A stretch of 64,000 bases of DNA from GCA-2731375 sp964344935 (lineage in GTDB: Bacteria; Pseudomonadota; Alphaproteobacteria; GCA-2731375). Every line of letters begins with the position of its first letter. Position 1 is the first letter of the stretch. A model generated the notes under the pieces. It was not told the origin of the DNA and did not search any database. It saw only the letters and a program-made list of their open reading frames with translations. The translations under genes were made by a program, and so were the position numbers. The stretch covers positions 372,001 through 436,000 of the forward strand of contig CAYFPL010000001.1 in the NCBI GenBank assembly GCA_964344935.1. Direction: 5' to 3'. Positions 34,981 to 43,892 of the stretch are shown piece after piece.

Positions 34981-35169
34981 TCAAGAGCGATCCATCTCGT
35001 CGAAACGCTTTTCCATATTGTATTGGCTCAAGGCGAAAACCGCCCAGATTGCGGCTGGTGCCCAGCCAATCAACGTGCATTGCAGTATCAAACATATAAT
35101 ACCGGCGAAGACCCGGCCAATAGTGAAAAACAGGAGCCAGGGCAACAGCAAAGCAATCAACAAACGCAT
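34981..35169 (-). CDS. YqaE/Pmp3-family small membrane protein
   Basis: The 62-residue peptide is two membrane helices (LLIALLLPWLLFFTIGRVF and GIICLILQCTLIGWAPAAIWAVFALSQY). This matches the YqaE/Pmp3 family, which in bacteria and plants affects membrane potential and salt tolerance. The C-terminal 10 residues are charged. It sits alone between the ompA-like gene's terminator and the thiolase operon. Its role here is unknown. Confidence 0.85.
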   Translation of the reverse strand: MRLLIALLLPWLLFFTIGRVFAGIICLILQCTLIGWAPAAIWAVFALSQYNMEKRFDEMDRS

Positions 35170-35195
35170 GTTGTCTCACCATAAAAAGCAGTCAG

Positions 35196-35232
35196 AAAAA
35201 GTAGGCGCGGAACCACAGCCGTGGCCCCGCGC
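35196..35232 (-). terminator. Rho-independent terminator downstream of the OmpA-like gene
   Basis: On the minus strand GCGCGG and CCGCGC pair, with an inner CCAC/GTGG stem separated by two mismatched bases and a 4-base loop, followed closely by TTTTT. It lies 33 bases after the OmpA-like stop codon. Confidence 0.7.
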
Positions 35233-35264
35233 GCAACTTTTTGCAATTCTTACCAGACGCGGAC

Positions 35265-36155
35265 TTACTGGAAGATGATCTCCACGCGCCGGTTGCGTTT
35301 TTCCTTCACGCCATTCTTGGTCGGCACCAACAGCTTCTCTTCGCCATGGGCCGAGAACAGAATTGACGGCCGCGACACACCCATTTTCAACAGGAAGTCC
35401 GTGACCGCATTCAAGCGCCGCTGGGACAGATCGTAATTGTAATCCGCGTTGCCCGACGAATCCGTGTGACCGGTCAGGGTCATGCCTGGCGAGTCGGTCA
35501 GGGCGAATTCGGCTGCCGCCTTACGCAACACACGTTGTGTCTGCGGCGAAAGCTTGGTGCTGTTCAGGTCGAAGAAGACGATGTAAATGCCATCCACGTC
35601 CACTGGCTCCGGCGCCTTGGGCTTCGGAGCGGGCGCGGCTTTTTTCGCCATCTTTTTCGGCTTCGGCGCCATCATCTTTTCTAGCTTGGCGATGGACTTC
35701 ATGAAGCCCTTTTTGCAGGCCTCGATGTGCTTGGGCTGGAAGTTCTCTTCCTGCTCCTGCATCCAACAGTCAAACTTGACCTGCGCTTCCGCAGCGAACC
35801 GGGGGAAGTTCTCCCGCCCGCCCTGATGCAGGGCGATCATCAGACGGCCCCGTGCCTTGCGCAATTCACCCTCTTTATCGGCCGGGATACTACGCGCCTT
35901 GAAGCCTTCCGGCTTGACGGCGGAGTCTTTTTTCGCCCCTGCCGCCTTCATGGCACGGGTAGCGAAATGGTCCGAATCCTCGTAATCGCCTTCCTTGTAT
36001 TCGGATTTTGCCAGACCGACATAGCCTTCATACAGGTTGTAATTGAATGGAGTCTTGGCCGTTTCGGCCATCTGGGCCTTATCAAGCTGCGTACCCAAGG
36101 TACAGCCTGCTAAGGTCATCGCGGCCACCAATGAAACCGCTGAAGTTTTCTTCAT
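35265..36155 (-). CDS. OmpA-family lipoprotein
   Basis: The 296-residue protein has a lipoprotein signal (KKTSAVSLVAAMTLAGC, Cys18 acylated) and a C-terminal OmpA peptidoglycan-binding domain (IVFFDLNSTKLSP, GHTDSSGNADYNYDLSQRR, KEKRNRRVEI). A Lys/Pro/Ala-rich linker (about 160-185) separates it from a helical N-terminal domain. It probably tethers the outer membrane to peptidoglycan. The ATG at 36155 is chosen for the lipobox; a nearby ATG at 36167 is directly preceded by GGGG and less well spaced. A candidate promoter lies at 36252-36281. Confidence 0.88.
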   Translation of the reverse strand: MKKTSAVSLVAAMTLAGCTLGTQLDKAQMAETAKTPFNYNLYEGYVGLAKSEYKEGDYEDSDHFATRAMKAAGAKKDSAVKPEGFKARSIPADKEGELRKARGRLMIALHQGGRENFPRFAAEAQVKFDCWMQEQEENFQPKHIEACKKGFMKSIAKLEKMMAPKPKKMAKKAAPAPKPKAPEPVDVDGIYIVFFDLNSTKLSPQTQRVLRKAAAEFALTDSPGMTLTGHTDSSGNADYNYDLSQRRLNAVTDFLLKMGVSRPSILFSAHGEEKLLVPTKNGVKEKRNRRVEIIFQ

Positions 36156-36251
36156 ATTCACTGTCATCCCCTTTTTTCTTTTTTGGATGATTGTCATGGC
36201 CGAAACTTCCTCTCCGGCCAACCCACTACGAACCTTGCGATGCTACTATGG

Positions 36252-36281
36252 AGTATATAACGCATATGTGCGCCGCGTCAC
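36252..36281 (-). promoter_or_regulatory. Candidate sigma-70-like promoter for the OmpA-like gene
   Basis: On the minus strand GTGACG, then 18 bases, then TATACT resembles -35/-10 elements (4 of 6 and 5 of 6 to consensus), about 97 bases upstream of the OmpA-like start. The -35 element overlaps the end of nudC. It is by eye only. Confidence 0.35.
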
Positions 36282-37222
36282 TCCAAACCTTTGATTTTTG
36301 TGCCGTTTGGCAACATTCGCCACGCTTCCACAAGCCGGCGGGAGATAGAATCCTCGGGTGGTAGAACGATCTTGTCCTGCGCAAGAAGCTGATCGATGTC
36401 CCGGCGGGTGAACCATGCCGCCTCGCCGATCTCCTCGCCGTCGACCCTGATTTCCGAATTCAACGCCCGAGCCCAGAATCCCATCATCAGGGAGGAGGGA
36501 AATGGCCAGGGCTGAGAGGCGCGGTACATCACCGCGCCGGTCGGGACGCCGACCTCCTCCGCCACTTCGCGGCGCACGGCATCCTCCAGCGTTTCGCCCG
36601 GTTCCACAAAGCCGGCGACGGTGGAAAACCGGGGAATGGATATGGTGGCGCGCCGTGCCAGCAGGCAGCGATCATTGTCGGTATCGATGACCAGGGTGAT
36701 AACGGCAGGGTCGGTGCGGGGAAAATGCAGCCGGCCGCAGGTCTGATCCAGACAGCGACGGGCATGACCGGCCCGTTCCATGGCGGTCTTGCTGCCGCAA
36801 CGGCCACAGAATTGGTGATCGGCATGCCAAACCGCCATGCCACGGCTATAGGCCAATAGGGCCGCCGTGCGATGAGAGAGTTGATCCGCCACATCGCGCA
36901 GGTCCTGCGCCTGGGTGTCGAAATGGCTTTGCAGCGACGCCTCGGGCAGGCCGGAAATGTCCAGGGCAAAATGGGCGGTGTCTTCCATCAGACCCAGCAG
37001 CACCACTTCACCCAAATCGGCCAACCCAGCGGCCGCCTCCGGCGTCAGAACGATCGGGGTGCTCTCATCCTGGAACAGGAAGCGGTGCCGCCAAACCGGA
37101 TAGATGCGACTGTCGGATTCGGACAGGCGACCGGCCAGCCAATCAGCGTCCTCACGCCATTCCGCGGCGCGGTCGAATTGACCATCGGCATAACGCATGT
37201 TTGGGGCCATGTGGAGCACCAT
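36278..37222 (-). CDS. nudC: NAD+/NADH pyrophosphatase (RNA decapping Nudix hydrolase)
   Basis: The 314-residue protein has an N-terminal domain, a CxxC zinc ribbon (CGRCGSKTAMERAGHARRC and CLDQTCG) and a Nudix box (GFVEPGETLEDAVRREVAEEVGV) followed by the NudC motif SQPWPFPSSLMMGF. It cleaves NADH to NMNH and AMP and can remove NAD caps from RNA. The start at 37222 is chosen because GAGGAAA lies 10 bases upstream; the ATG at 37279 would add a less family-like N-terminus. Confidence 0.92.
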   Translation of the reverse strand: MVLHMAPNMRYADGQFDRAAEWREDADWLAGRLSESDSRIYPVWRHRFLFQDESTPIVLTPEAAAGLADLGEVVLLGLMEDTAHFALDISGLPEASLQSHFDTQAQDLRDVADQLSHRTAALLAYSRGMAVWHADHQFCGRCGSKTAMERAGHARRCLDQTCGRLHFPRTDPAVITLVIDTDNDRCLLARRATISIPRFSTVAGFVEPGETLEDAVRREVAEEVGVPTGAVMYRASQPWPFPSSLMMGFWARALNSEIRVDGEEIGEAAWFTRRDIDQLLAQDKIVLPPEDSISRRLVEAWRMLPNGTKIKGLE

Positions 37223-37307
37223 GGGGGACAATTTCCTCGCTTCTGATCGCCGTACTTGCGATATGTAGGGCAACGCCATCGCAGGGTTCAAATAAAGAAG
37301 GTCAATC

Positions 37308-38303
37308 ATGAAAACAAGATTTACCGATACCTTCGGGATCGAGCATCCCGTCGTCCAGGGCGGCATGCAGTGGGTCGGCCGAGCCGAGTTGGTCAGCGCC
37401 GTGGCTAATGCAGGCGCCCTGGGTTTCCTCACAGGATTGACCCAGCCGACACCGGAGGATCTGCGGAAGGAGATCGCACGCTGCCGCGAAATGACAGAAA
37501 AGCCATTTGGCGTGAACCTGACGATACTGCCGACACTGAAGCCTGTTCCCTACCAGGAATATGCCGACGCCATCATCGACAGCGGCATCAAGATCGTGGA
37601 AACGGCGGGGCGCAGCCCCGAACCCTTCATGCCCGGTTTCAAGGCCGCTGGCATCAAGGTGATCCACAAATGCACATCCGTTCGCCATTCATTGAAGGCG
37701 GAATCGTTGGGCTGTGATGCGGTCAGCGTGGACGGATTTGAATGCGCCGGGCATCCGGGCGAGGACGATATCCCAGGCCTAATCCTGCTGCCCTGCGCCG
37801 CCGACAAGCTATCCATTCCGTTCATCGCCTCGGGCGGCTTCGGCGATGCCCGTGGCCTTGTCGCGGCCCTGGCATTGGGTGCCGATGGCATCAACATGGG
37901 CACCCGTTTCATGGCCACGAAAGAGGCGCCGATCCATGACAATGTGAAACAGGCCATGGTCGAAGCAGACGAGCGCAATACCGAACTGATGTATCGGCCC
38001 CTGCGCAATACGGCCCGGGTGTTCAAAAACCATGTCGCCGGCAAAGTTCTGGAAATCGAAAAGCAGAAGGGCGCCGCCATAAAGATCGAGGACCTGGCGC
38101 AATACGTTTCCGGTCAGCGAGGCAAGATCGTCTTTGAGGACGGCGATATCGATCACGGCATCTGGTCCGCCGGAATGGTGGTCGGCCTGATCAACGACAT
38201 TCCCAGCTGCGCCGAGCTCGTCAAACGCATCGTCGATGAGGCAGAAGACATCATCGCCCAGCGCCTAGGCGGACTGACGGGCGCCGCGAGCCAGGCGGCC
38301 TGA
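37308..38303 (+). CDS. Nitronate monooxygenase-like flavoprotein (NMO/2-nitropropane dioxygenase family)
   Basis: The 331-residue TIM-barrel FMN protein has GGMQWVGRAELVSAVANAGALG at the N-terminus, the segment CDAVSVDGFECAGHPGEDD and the phosphate-binding SGGFGDARGLVAALALGADGI. The family oxidises nitronates or reduces enoyl substrates. It opens an operon with an acyl-CoA transferase 2 bases downstream, so the substrate may be CoA-bound rather than a nitronate; enoyl reductase FabK is a relative. AAGAAGG precedes the ATG. Confidence 0.88.
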   Translation: MKTRFTDTFGIEHPVVQGGMQWVGRAELVSAVANAGALGFLTGLTQPTPEDLRKEIARCREMTEKPFGVNLTILPTLKPVPYQEYADAIIDSGIKIVETAGRSPEPFMPGFKAAGIKVIHKCTSVRHSLKAESLGCDAVSVDGFECAGHPGEDDIPGLILLPCAADKLSIPFIASGGFGDARGLVAALALGADGINMGTRFMATKEAPIHDNVKQAMVEADERNTELMYRPLRNTARVFKNHVAGKVLEIEKQKGAAIKIEDLAQYVSGQRGKIVFEDGDIDHGIWSAGMVVGLINDIPSCAELVKRIVDEAEDIIAQRLGGLTGAASQAA

Positions 38304-38305
38304 CA

Positions 38306-39511
38306 ATGACCCAGGCATTCGATGGCGTCCGTGTTGTCGATTTCACTCAGGTGCTGTCCGGTCCATTCGCGACCAGTAATCTGGCGCTGCTCGGCGCCGA
38401 CGTCATCAAGATCGAATTGCGCGGCACTGGCGACCAGACCCGCGATCTGATGGCCGAAGGAGAATGGGCCCTACGCGGCCTGGGCCCGGTGTTTGTCGGC
38501 TTCAACTGCGGCAAACGCAGTATCGCCCTTGACCTAAAGAACGACGAAGCCAAAAAAGTCGTCCGTCGCATGATCGAAACGGCCGACGTGGTGGCCGAGA
38601 ATTTCAAGCCCGGCGTCATGGAACGCCTTGGCTTCGGATACGACGACGTCAAAGCGATCAAACCGGATATCGTCTATTGCTCCATCTCCGGCTTCGGCCA
38701 GAATGGGCCCGCCGCCGGCGCAGGCGCCTATGACGGCGCCATACAGGCGGTTTCGGGCCTGATGTCCCTGACCGGCACGCCCGACGAAGGCCCGATCCGG
38801 ATCGCCTTTCCCGTCGCCGACATGACGTCGGGGTTGACGGCTTCCTTCGCCATCGCTTCTGCCCTCTACCGCAAGATGGCCACGGGCAGGGGGCAATATC
38901 TGGACGTGGCCATGACGGATTCGGTCATGGCCCTGATCAGCTTCGCCATCAATCGGTTCAAACTGAACGGCACCGTGCCGGAACTGCTGGGCAACCGGTC
39001 TGCCACCATGCAAACCACAACGGATGTCTACGAAACCGCCGACGGCTTTATCAATATTTCTGTCTTCGCGGATTATATGATCCCGGCCCTGTGCCGCGGC
39101 CTAGGCCGTCCGGAATGGGCCGAGGAAGAGCGCTATATGACGGAACAGAGCCGGGTGGAAAACCGCCTGGAAATTTATGAAGAACTGAAGGCCCTGATCA
39201 TTACCAAACCCACAGCCCATTGGCAGGAGCGGTTGCGCGCCGAGGGCGTTCCGATGGCCCCTGTACTGACCGTGCCCCAGGCTATCGAACAGGAACAGGT
39301 CTCGCACAGGGATGTTCTTATGAGAATACCCGCGCCCGACGGCGTTGAGGGAGAACTCACCGTGCCGGGAATGGGTTTCATGGCTTCGGAGGGAACCCCG
39401 GCGATGCAAAAGCCGCCGCCGCTCCTGGGCCAGCATACGGAAGAAGTTCTGGCCGAATTCGGCTATGGAGAGGAAGATATCGACGCACTGCGTGACTGCG
39501 GCGCTATTTGA
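38306..39511 (+). CDS. Class III CoA-transferase (CaiB/BaiF family)
   Basis: The 401-residue enzyme has the family N-terminus VRVVDFTQVLSGPFATSNLALLGADVIKIE and the catalytic Asp region PVADMTSGLTASFAIASALY. It moves CoA between carboxylates in the cytoplasm. It starts 2 bases after the NMO-like gene and ends 10 bases before the transglutaminase-like gene, so the four genes from 37308 to 41421 form one operon. The carboxylate is not known. Confidence 0.92.
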   Translation: MTQAFDGVRVVDFTQVLSGPFATSNLALLGADVIKIELRGTGDQTRDLMAEGEWALRGLGPVFVGFNCGKRSIALDLKNDEAKKVVRRMIETADVVAENFKPGVMERLGFGYDDVKAIKPDIVYCSISGFGQNGPAAGAGAYDGAIQAVSGLMSLTGTPDEGPIRIAFPVADMTSGLTASFAIASALYRKMATGRGQYLDVAMTDSVMALISFAINRFKLNGTVPELLGNRSATMQTTTDVYETADGFINISVFADYMIPALCRGLGRPEWAEEERYMTEQSRVENRLEIYEELKALIITKPTAHWQERLRAEGVPMAPVLTVPQAIEQEQVSHRDVLMRIPAPDGVEGELTVPGMGFMASEGTPAMQKPPPLLGQHTEEVLAEFGYGEEDIDALRDCGAI

Positions 39512-39521
39512 GGTGCATCTG

Positions 39522-40211
39522 ATGATCGACGACCCCAAGGATTTTCTTGAACCCGGTCCCATGGTGGAAAGCGGCCACCCCGATGTCATGGCCTACGCTG
39601 CCCAGGCGGCTGCCGGCGCGACGGACGATAAGGACAAGGCCATCCGCCTCTACTACGAAGTGCGCGACGGCATCCGCTATGACCCTTATGCCTCTTCCCT
39701 GGAAGTGGACGGCATGAAGGCCACTTGGACCCTGGCCGCAATGCGCGGCTATTGCGTGCAGAAGGCAGTGCTGTTGGCCGCCGTCTGCCGGGCCGAAGGC
39801 ATTCCCGCCCGCCTGGGTTTCGCCGACGTACGCAACCACCTTTCCACCGGGCGCATGCGCGAACGCATGAAGACGGATATGTTCTACTGGCACGGCTATA
39901 CGGACATTTACCTGAACGGAAAATGGGTCAAATCCACGCCGGCCTTCAATGTAGAACTATGCCGAAAGTTCGATCTGAAACCGCTGGAGTTCGATGGTGA
40001 AGAGGATTCCATCTATCACGAGTTCGATGCCATCGGTCATCGGCACATGGAATACCTGAACGATCGCGGCACCTATGCCGAACCGCCCCTGGACAAGATG
40101 CGGGCCACTTACATGGAGCATTACGACCACTGGAAATCCGGAGAACACGAGGAAAAGGGCGACTTTGACGCCGAAGTGGAGGCCGAGACGGCATCGCACC
40201 GGGAGACGTGA
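39522..40211 (+). CDS. Transglutaminase-like cysteine protein in an acyl-CoA operon
   Basis: The 229-residue protein has a transglutaminase-like core with the Cys in MRGYCVQKAVLLAAVCRAEGIPARLGFADVRNH (split here: RGYCVQKAVL, then AEGIPARLGF) and the His in YWHGYTDIYLNGKWV. The third residue of the usual Cys-His-Asp triad falls in STPAFN, where no Asp is seen. The family includes proteases and amide-forming enzymes. GAGG precedes the ATG at 39522 by 8 bases. Its place between a CoA-transferase and an acyl-CoA dehydrogenase is unusual; it may act on an amide or thioester intermediate. Confidence 0.8.
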   Translation: MIDDPKDFLEPGPMVESGHPDVMAYAAQAAAGATDDKDKAIRLYYEVRDGIRYDPYASSLEVDGMKATWTLAAMRGYCVQKAVLLAAVCRAEGIPARLGFADVRNHLSTGRMRERMKTDMFYWHGYTDIYLNGKWVKSTPAFNVELCRKFDLKPLEFDGEEDSIYHEFDAIGHRHMEYLNDRGTYAEPPLDKMRATYMEHYDHWKSGEHEEKGDFDAEVEAETASHRET

Positions 40212-40221
40212 GGGCCAGGCC

Positions 40222-41421
40222 ATGGATATGACCCTGTCACCAGCGGACGAGGCTTTCAGGACAGAGATCCGAGATTTCCTGAACGTCGCTCTGACGGAGG
40301 AGTTACGCGAGGCCGGCCGCAAACGCACCAGCTTGTGGCAGGACATCGAGTCCGCCATGGCCTGGCAGCGTATCCTGCATGCCAAAGGTTGGGCGGCGCC
40401 GGACTGGCCGGAGCAATACGGCGGCACCAATTGGTCCCTGGTACAGCGCTATATCTTCGCCCAGGAATGCGCCAGGGCGCAGACACCGGCGCTGATCCCG
40501 ATGAGTTTGAAGATGTGCGGGCCGATGCTAATCGGTCACGGCACCGAGGAACAGAAAGCCCATTATCTGCCGCGCATCCTGAGTGGCGAGGATATATGGT
40601 GTCAGGGGTATTCCGAGCCGGGCTCGGGCTCTGACCTGGCGGCGCTCAATACCCAGGCGGTCAGCGACGGCGATGACTACATCGTCAACGGCTCGAAGAT
40701 CTGGACCTCTTATGCCCAATACGCCGACATGATGTTTGCCCTGGTGCGCACTTCCAACGAAGGCAAGCGGCAGGAAGGCATCTCCTTCTTATTGATCGAC
40801 ATGACCAGCCCGGGCATCACGGTCGAACCGATCATCAATCTCGAAGGGGTGCACGAATTGAACCAGGTGTTCTTTGACGACGTCCGGGTGCCCAAGGCCA
40901 ACCGCGTCGGGGCCGAAAACGACGGCTGGACGGTGGCCAAATATTTGCTGGAGTTCGAGCGGTTCTCCATGAGCTCGGTGGAAATCCGCCGGGTGCTGAA
41001 CAAAGTGCAGACGCTGGCCGGTGAAACCCGGGCTGATGGCGCCTGCCTGTTGGATGACCCGGCCTTTGCCCAGGAATTGGCTAGTCTGAAAGTGGACGCC
41101 GATGCCTTGGAGATCTCGGAAAAGCGGGTGTTGGCAAACCTTAGCGCGGGCAACCCGCCAGGTGCGGCCGCCTCTATCCAAAAGGCGCGGAGCTCGGAAG
41201 TCATGCAGCGGGCCGATATGCTGGGCGTGGAGGCAGCGGCCTACTACGCCCATCCCTTGCAGCCGGAGGCGCTGGAGCTGGGCACCAACCGCCCCCCTAT
41301 TGGCCCCGAAGGCGCCATCACCCTGATGCCGGCCTATCTCTCCAACCGCATGCGCACGATCGCCGGCGGCTCTTCGGAAATTCAACGCAATATCGTCGCC
41401 AAGGCAGTGTTGGGGATGTAG
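40222..41421 (+). CDS. Acyl-CoA dehydrogenase
   Basis: The 399-residue flavoprotein has an N-terminal helical domain, the FAD/substrate segment QGYSEPGSGSDLAALNTQAV, a middle beta domain and the C-terminal RMRTIAGGSSEIQRNIVAKAVLGM typical of the family. It oxidises an acyl-CoA to an enoyl-CoA and passes electrons to ETF. The ATG at 40222 has AGGGCCAGG upstream. It ends the four-gene acyl-CoA operon. The chain specificity is unknown. Confidence 0.93.
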   Translation: MDMTLSPADEAFRTEIRDFLNVALTEELREAGRKRTSLWQDIESAMAWQRILHAKGWAAPDWPEQYGGTNWSLVQRYIFAQECARAQTPALIPMSLKMCGPMLIGHGTEEQKAHYLPRILSGEDIWCQGYSEPGSGSDLAALNTQAVSDGDDYIVNGSKIWTSYAQYADMMFALVRTSNEGKRQEGISFLLIDMTSPGITVEPIINLEGVHELNQVFFDDVRVPKANRVGAENDGWTVAKYLLEFERFSMSSVEIRRVLNKVQTLAGETRADGACLLDDPAFAQELASLKVDADALEISEKRVLANLSAGNPPGAAASIQKARSSEVMQRADMLGVEAAAYYAHPLQPEALELGTNRPPIGPEGAITLMPAYLSNRMRTIAGGSSEIQRNIVAKAVLGM

Positions 41422-41467
41422 CATTCCATCTCGCCATGACGGCAACTCTCGTTGAGACGATGGAACC

Positions 41468-42340
41468 ATGCGAAAATTTTTCCCCGCCGCGGCCTTAGCA
41501 GCTTGCGTCGGCGTATTGTTCTCCGCCCATGGTGCCGAACGCGACGTAGATCTGGAACTGGTTCTGGCGGCGGATGTGTCCCGCAGCATGGACGAGGCGG
41601 AAGCAATGCTACAGCGGCAGGGCTTCGTTGCCGCCCTGCTCGACCCCGATATTATCGCCGCTATACAAAGCGGTCCGCTGGGCCGCATCGCCGTTACTTA
41701 TGTGGAATGGGCCGGATATGGCAGTCAAAGGACCCGGGTCGGCTGGGCCGAGATTTCGGATGGCGACAGCGCCGCCCGTTTCGCCGCGGCCGTAGCCCGC
41801 GCCGACATGATGCTGATGCAATTCACATCCATCAGCGGCGTCATCACCTATGGCGCCCAAAGTTTCGTGAACAACGGTTTCAGGGGCACCCGGCGCATCA
41901 TCGATATCTCGGGCGATGGACCCAACAACAGCGGCCTTTACGTCAACATGGCTCGCGATCATGCCGTCGACCAGGGCATCGTGATCAATGGCCTGCCCAT
42001 CCTTAGCGGCCGCCCCAACATTTCCGGCTACCCAACGCTGCCCGATCTCGACCTGTACTATGCAAACTGCGTGATCGGCGGCCCGGGCGCCTTTATCGTC
42101 GTCGCCCACGGCTTCGACGATTTTGCCCGCGCAATTCGCCGCAAGATGCTGTCGGAAGTCGCCGGCCGCGCGCCTGTCCAGGGCAGCCTGCAACTGGTCG
42201 CCCAGGGCGCGCCGCCGTGCGATGCCGGCGAAATTCAGCTGGAGGAATGGTTGCGGGAAATGGAATGGGGCTCGCCGCTCAATTACGAACTTGACCGAAG
42301 TCAGCCTCGTCGACCCAACACTCACCAACTAGCGCAATGA
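41468..42340 (+). CDS. Exported DUF1194 (VWA-like) protein
   Basis: The 290-residue protein has a signal peptide (RKFFPAAALAACVGVLFSAHG) and a von Willebrand A-like domain of DUF1194 type, with a MIDAS-type metal motif ADVSRSMD near residue 35 and IIDISGDGPNNSG in the middle. It is probably periplasmic and binds a protein partner through a metal ion. It follows the acyl-CoA dehydrogenase gene by 46 bases; co-transcription is possible but not needed. Its end overlaps the phosphotransferase gene by 12 bases. Confidence 0.82.
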   Translation: MRKFFPAAALAACVGVLFSAHGAERDVDLELVLAADVSRSMDEAEAMLQRQGFVAALLDPDIIAAIQSGPLGRIAVTYVEWAGYGSQRTRVGWAEISDGDSAARFAAAVARADMMLMQFTSISGVITYGAQSFVNNGFRGTRRIIDISGDGPNNSGLYVNMARDHAVDQGIVINGLPILSGRPNISGYPTLPDLDLYYANCVIGGPGAFIVVAHGFDDFARAIRRKMLSEVAGRAPVQGSLQLVAQGAPPCDAGEIQLEEWLREMEWGSPLNYELDRSQPRRPNTHQLAQ

Positions 42341-43372
42341 AGCCAGGGCCGCCTCGGCGTCGTCCAGGGCTTTGCCGACGCGGCCGCGCATATGGTCCAG
42401 GTCCACGTCATGGGCACTTTTCTTTCCCGCGCAATAGCGGGCATAGACGCCGTGGATGATGCAGGCGCTCTTCCACCAATTGAAGCCAATGTAATAGTCC
42501 AGCATGGACAGATCGCGCCCTGACTTCTCGCCATAGCGGGCGGCAAGCTCAGCCCGGGTGGGGAAACCGGGCAACGCCGTGGCAGCGCCGTCACGCCCCT
42601 CCCCCGGTTCGGCCCATTGGTTCAGCGCATAGCCGAGATCGGCCAGGGGATCGCCCAGTGTGGAAATCTCCCAATCCACCACGGCGGCTATTTTGTGGTT
42701 GGGGCCGATCAGACAGTTGTGCAGTCCGTAATCGCCGTGCACCACCTTGGCCGGACCCTGATCGGGGATGTTAGCGGCCAGAAAGTCGCGCATCTCGTGC
42801 GCCCGGGGATCATCATAATCGGCATCGTCGATGGAAGAGGTCCATGAACGGAACCAGGTTCGGAGCTGCCGGCCCACATAGTCCTCCTTCTTTCCCAGCC
42901 CGCCCAAGCCGATCTCGTCGGGATCGAGACGATGCAGATCCGCCAGGACATCGATGAACGACCAAGCCAGGGTTTGGCGGCAATCTTCCGGATGGCGGGC
43001 CTCCGTCTCTTCATCGCTGTAGAGAGGACGGCCATCGATCAGGCCCATGACATAGAACCAGGCGCCGGTGACATCCGGGCTTTCGCAAAAGCCGAGAGCG
43101 GGCGCCACGGGCACGGGAGTCGGACCCAGGGCTGAAATCAAGGCCCATTCCCGACTCATATCATGGGCCTTGGGCAGCAACTCTCCCTGAGGCGGGCGGC
43201 GGACAACGGCCGAGCGTCCGGCGGTATCATCGATGCGGTAGGTTAGGTTGGAATGTCCGCCTTCCAGTCGGGTCCAGGCAAAGGGCGGTGTCAGGCCAAC
43301 CACGTTGTCAGCGATCCAAGCCTCGACTGCGGCAACGTCATAACCTTCCGGCTCGGTTTCCCGGGTCTCCAT
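42329..43372 (-). CDS. APH-like phosphotransferase (ACAD10/11 kinase-domain type)
   Basis: The 347-residue kinase-fold protein has a glycine loop (EGGHSNLTYRI), the catalytic loop VVHGDYGLHNCLIG (H-x-D-x4-N) and the metal Asp in AVVDWEISTLGDPLADLGYAL. This matches the aminoglycoside-phosphotransferase-like family often linked with acyl-CoA dehydrogenases, where it phosphorylates 4- or 5-hydroxy acyl groups in related proteins. The ATG at 43372 has AAGGA upstream. The nearby acyl-CoA dehydrogenase gene is on the other strand. Confidence 0.85.
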   Translation of the reverse strand: METRETEPEGYDVAAVEAWIADNVVGLTPPFAWTRLEGGHSNLTYRIDDTAGRSAVVRRPPQGELLPKAHDMSREWALISALGPTPVPVAPALGFCESPDVTGAWFYVMGLIDGRPLYSDEETEARHPEDCRQTLAWSFIDVLADLHRLDPDEIGLGGLGKKEDYVGRQLRTWFRSWTSSIDDADYDDPRAHEMRDFLAANIPDQGPAKVVHGDYGLHNCLIGPNHKIAAVVDWEISTLGDPLADLGYALNQWAEPGEGRDGAATALPGFPTRAELAARYGEKSGRDLSMLDYYIGFNWWKSACIIHGVYARYCAGKKSAHDVDLDHMRGRVGKALDDAEAALASLR

Positions 43373-43467
43373 CTGCCTCAATTCCTTCATCAGCGCGACG
43401 ACGAATGGGCATTGTGGGAGATTTTCGCCGTCCGCGCCATGGCCTTGTGCGGCTTAGGGGCGGCCTA

Positions 43468-43836
43468 TTAGCCCGGCGGAGTGCGGCTCAGGCAGCGTTC
43501 GACGCAGGCGACGACTTCGTTCGGGGTGAACGGTTTCTCCAAGGTTTCCATGGCGCCGAATTTCCGCGCCGCGTCCAGATACCCCTGCCGAAACGCGGAC
43601 ATGGCGATGATCCGCAGACCAGGATATTGCCGCGTCAATTCACGTACCGTTTCGATACCTTCCATCACCGGCATCAGAATATCCGTCAGAACGAGATCGA
43701 AGCCATGCTCCTCCTGAAGGCTAAGTCCCATGTGCCCATCTTCGGCTTCCATCACCTCGTGATCCTGGGCCTTGAGGATCTCGCGGATAATCTGCCGATT
43801 GTCCTTGTCATCTTCTATTACGAGAATTCGAGCCAT
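43468..43836 (-). CDS. Single-domain response regulator
   Basis: The 122-residue receiver domain has the acidic pair (IEDD, residues 8-10), the phospho-acceptor Asp52 (LVLTDILMPVMEG), the Ser in AMSAF and the Lys in LEKPFTP. No output domain is present. It lies 56 bases from a second single-domain regulator on the same strand and is divergent from a soluble histidine kinase, which is a likely phosphodonor. Confidence 0.9.
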   Translation of the reverse strand: MARILVIEDDKDNRQIIREILKAQDHEVMEAEDGHMGLSLQEEHGFDLVLTDILMPVMEGIETVRELTRQYPGLRIIAMSAFRQGYLDAARKFGAMETLEKPFTPNEVVACVERCLSRTPPG

Positions 43837-43892
43837 GTGTCTTACCTATGCGCCGCACGGAAATTGGGCAACTCCAAGATTCGTCAAAACCA

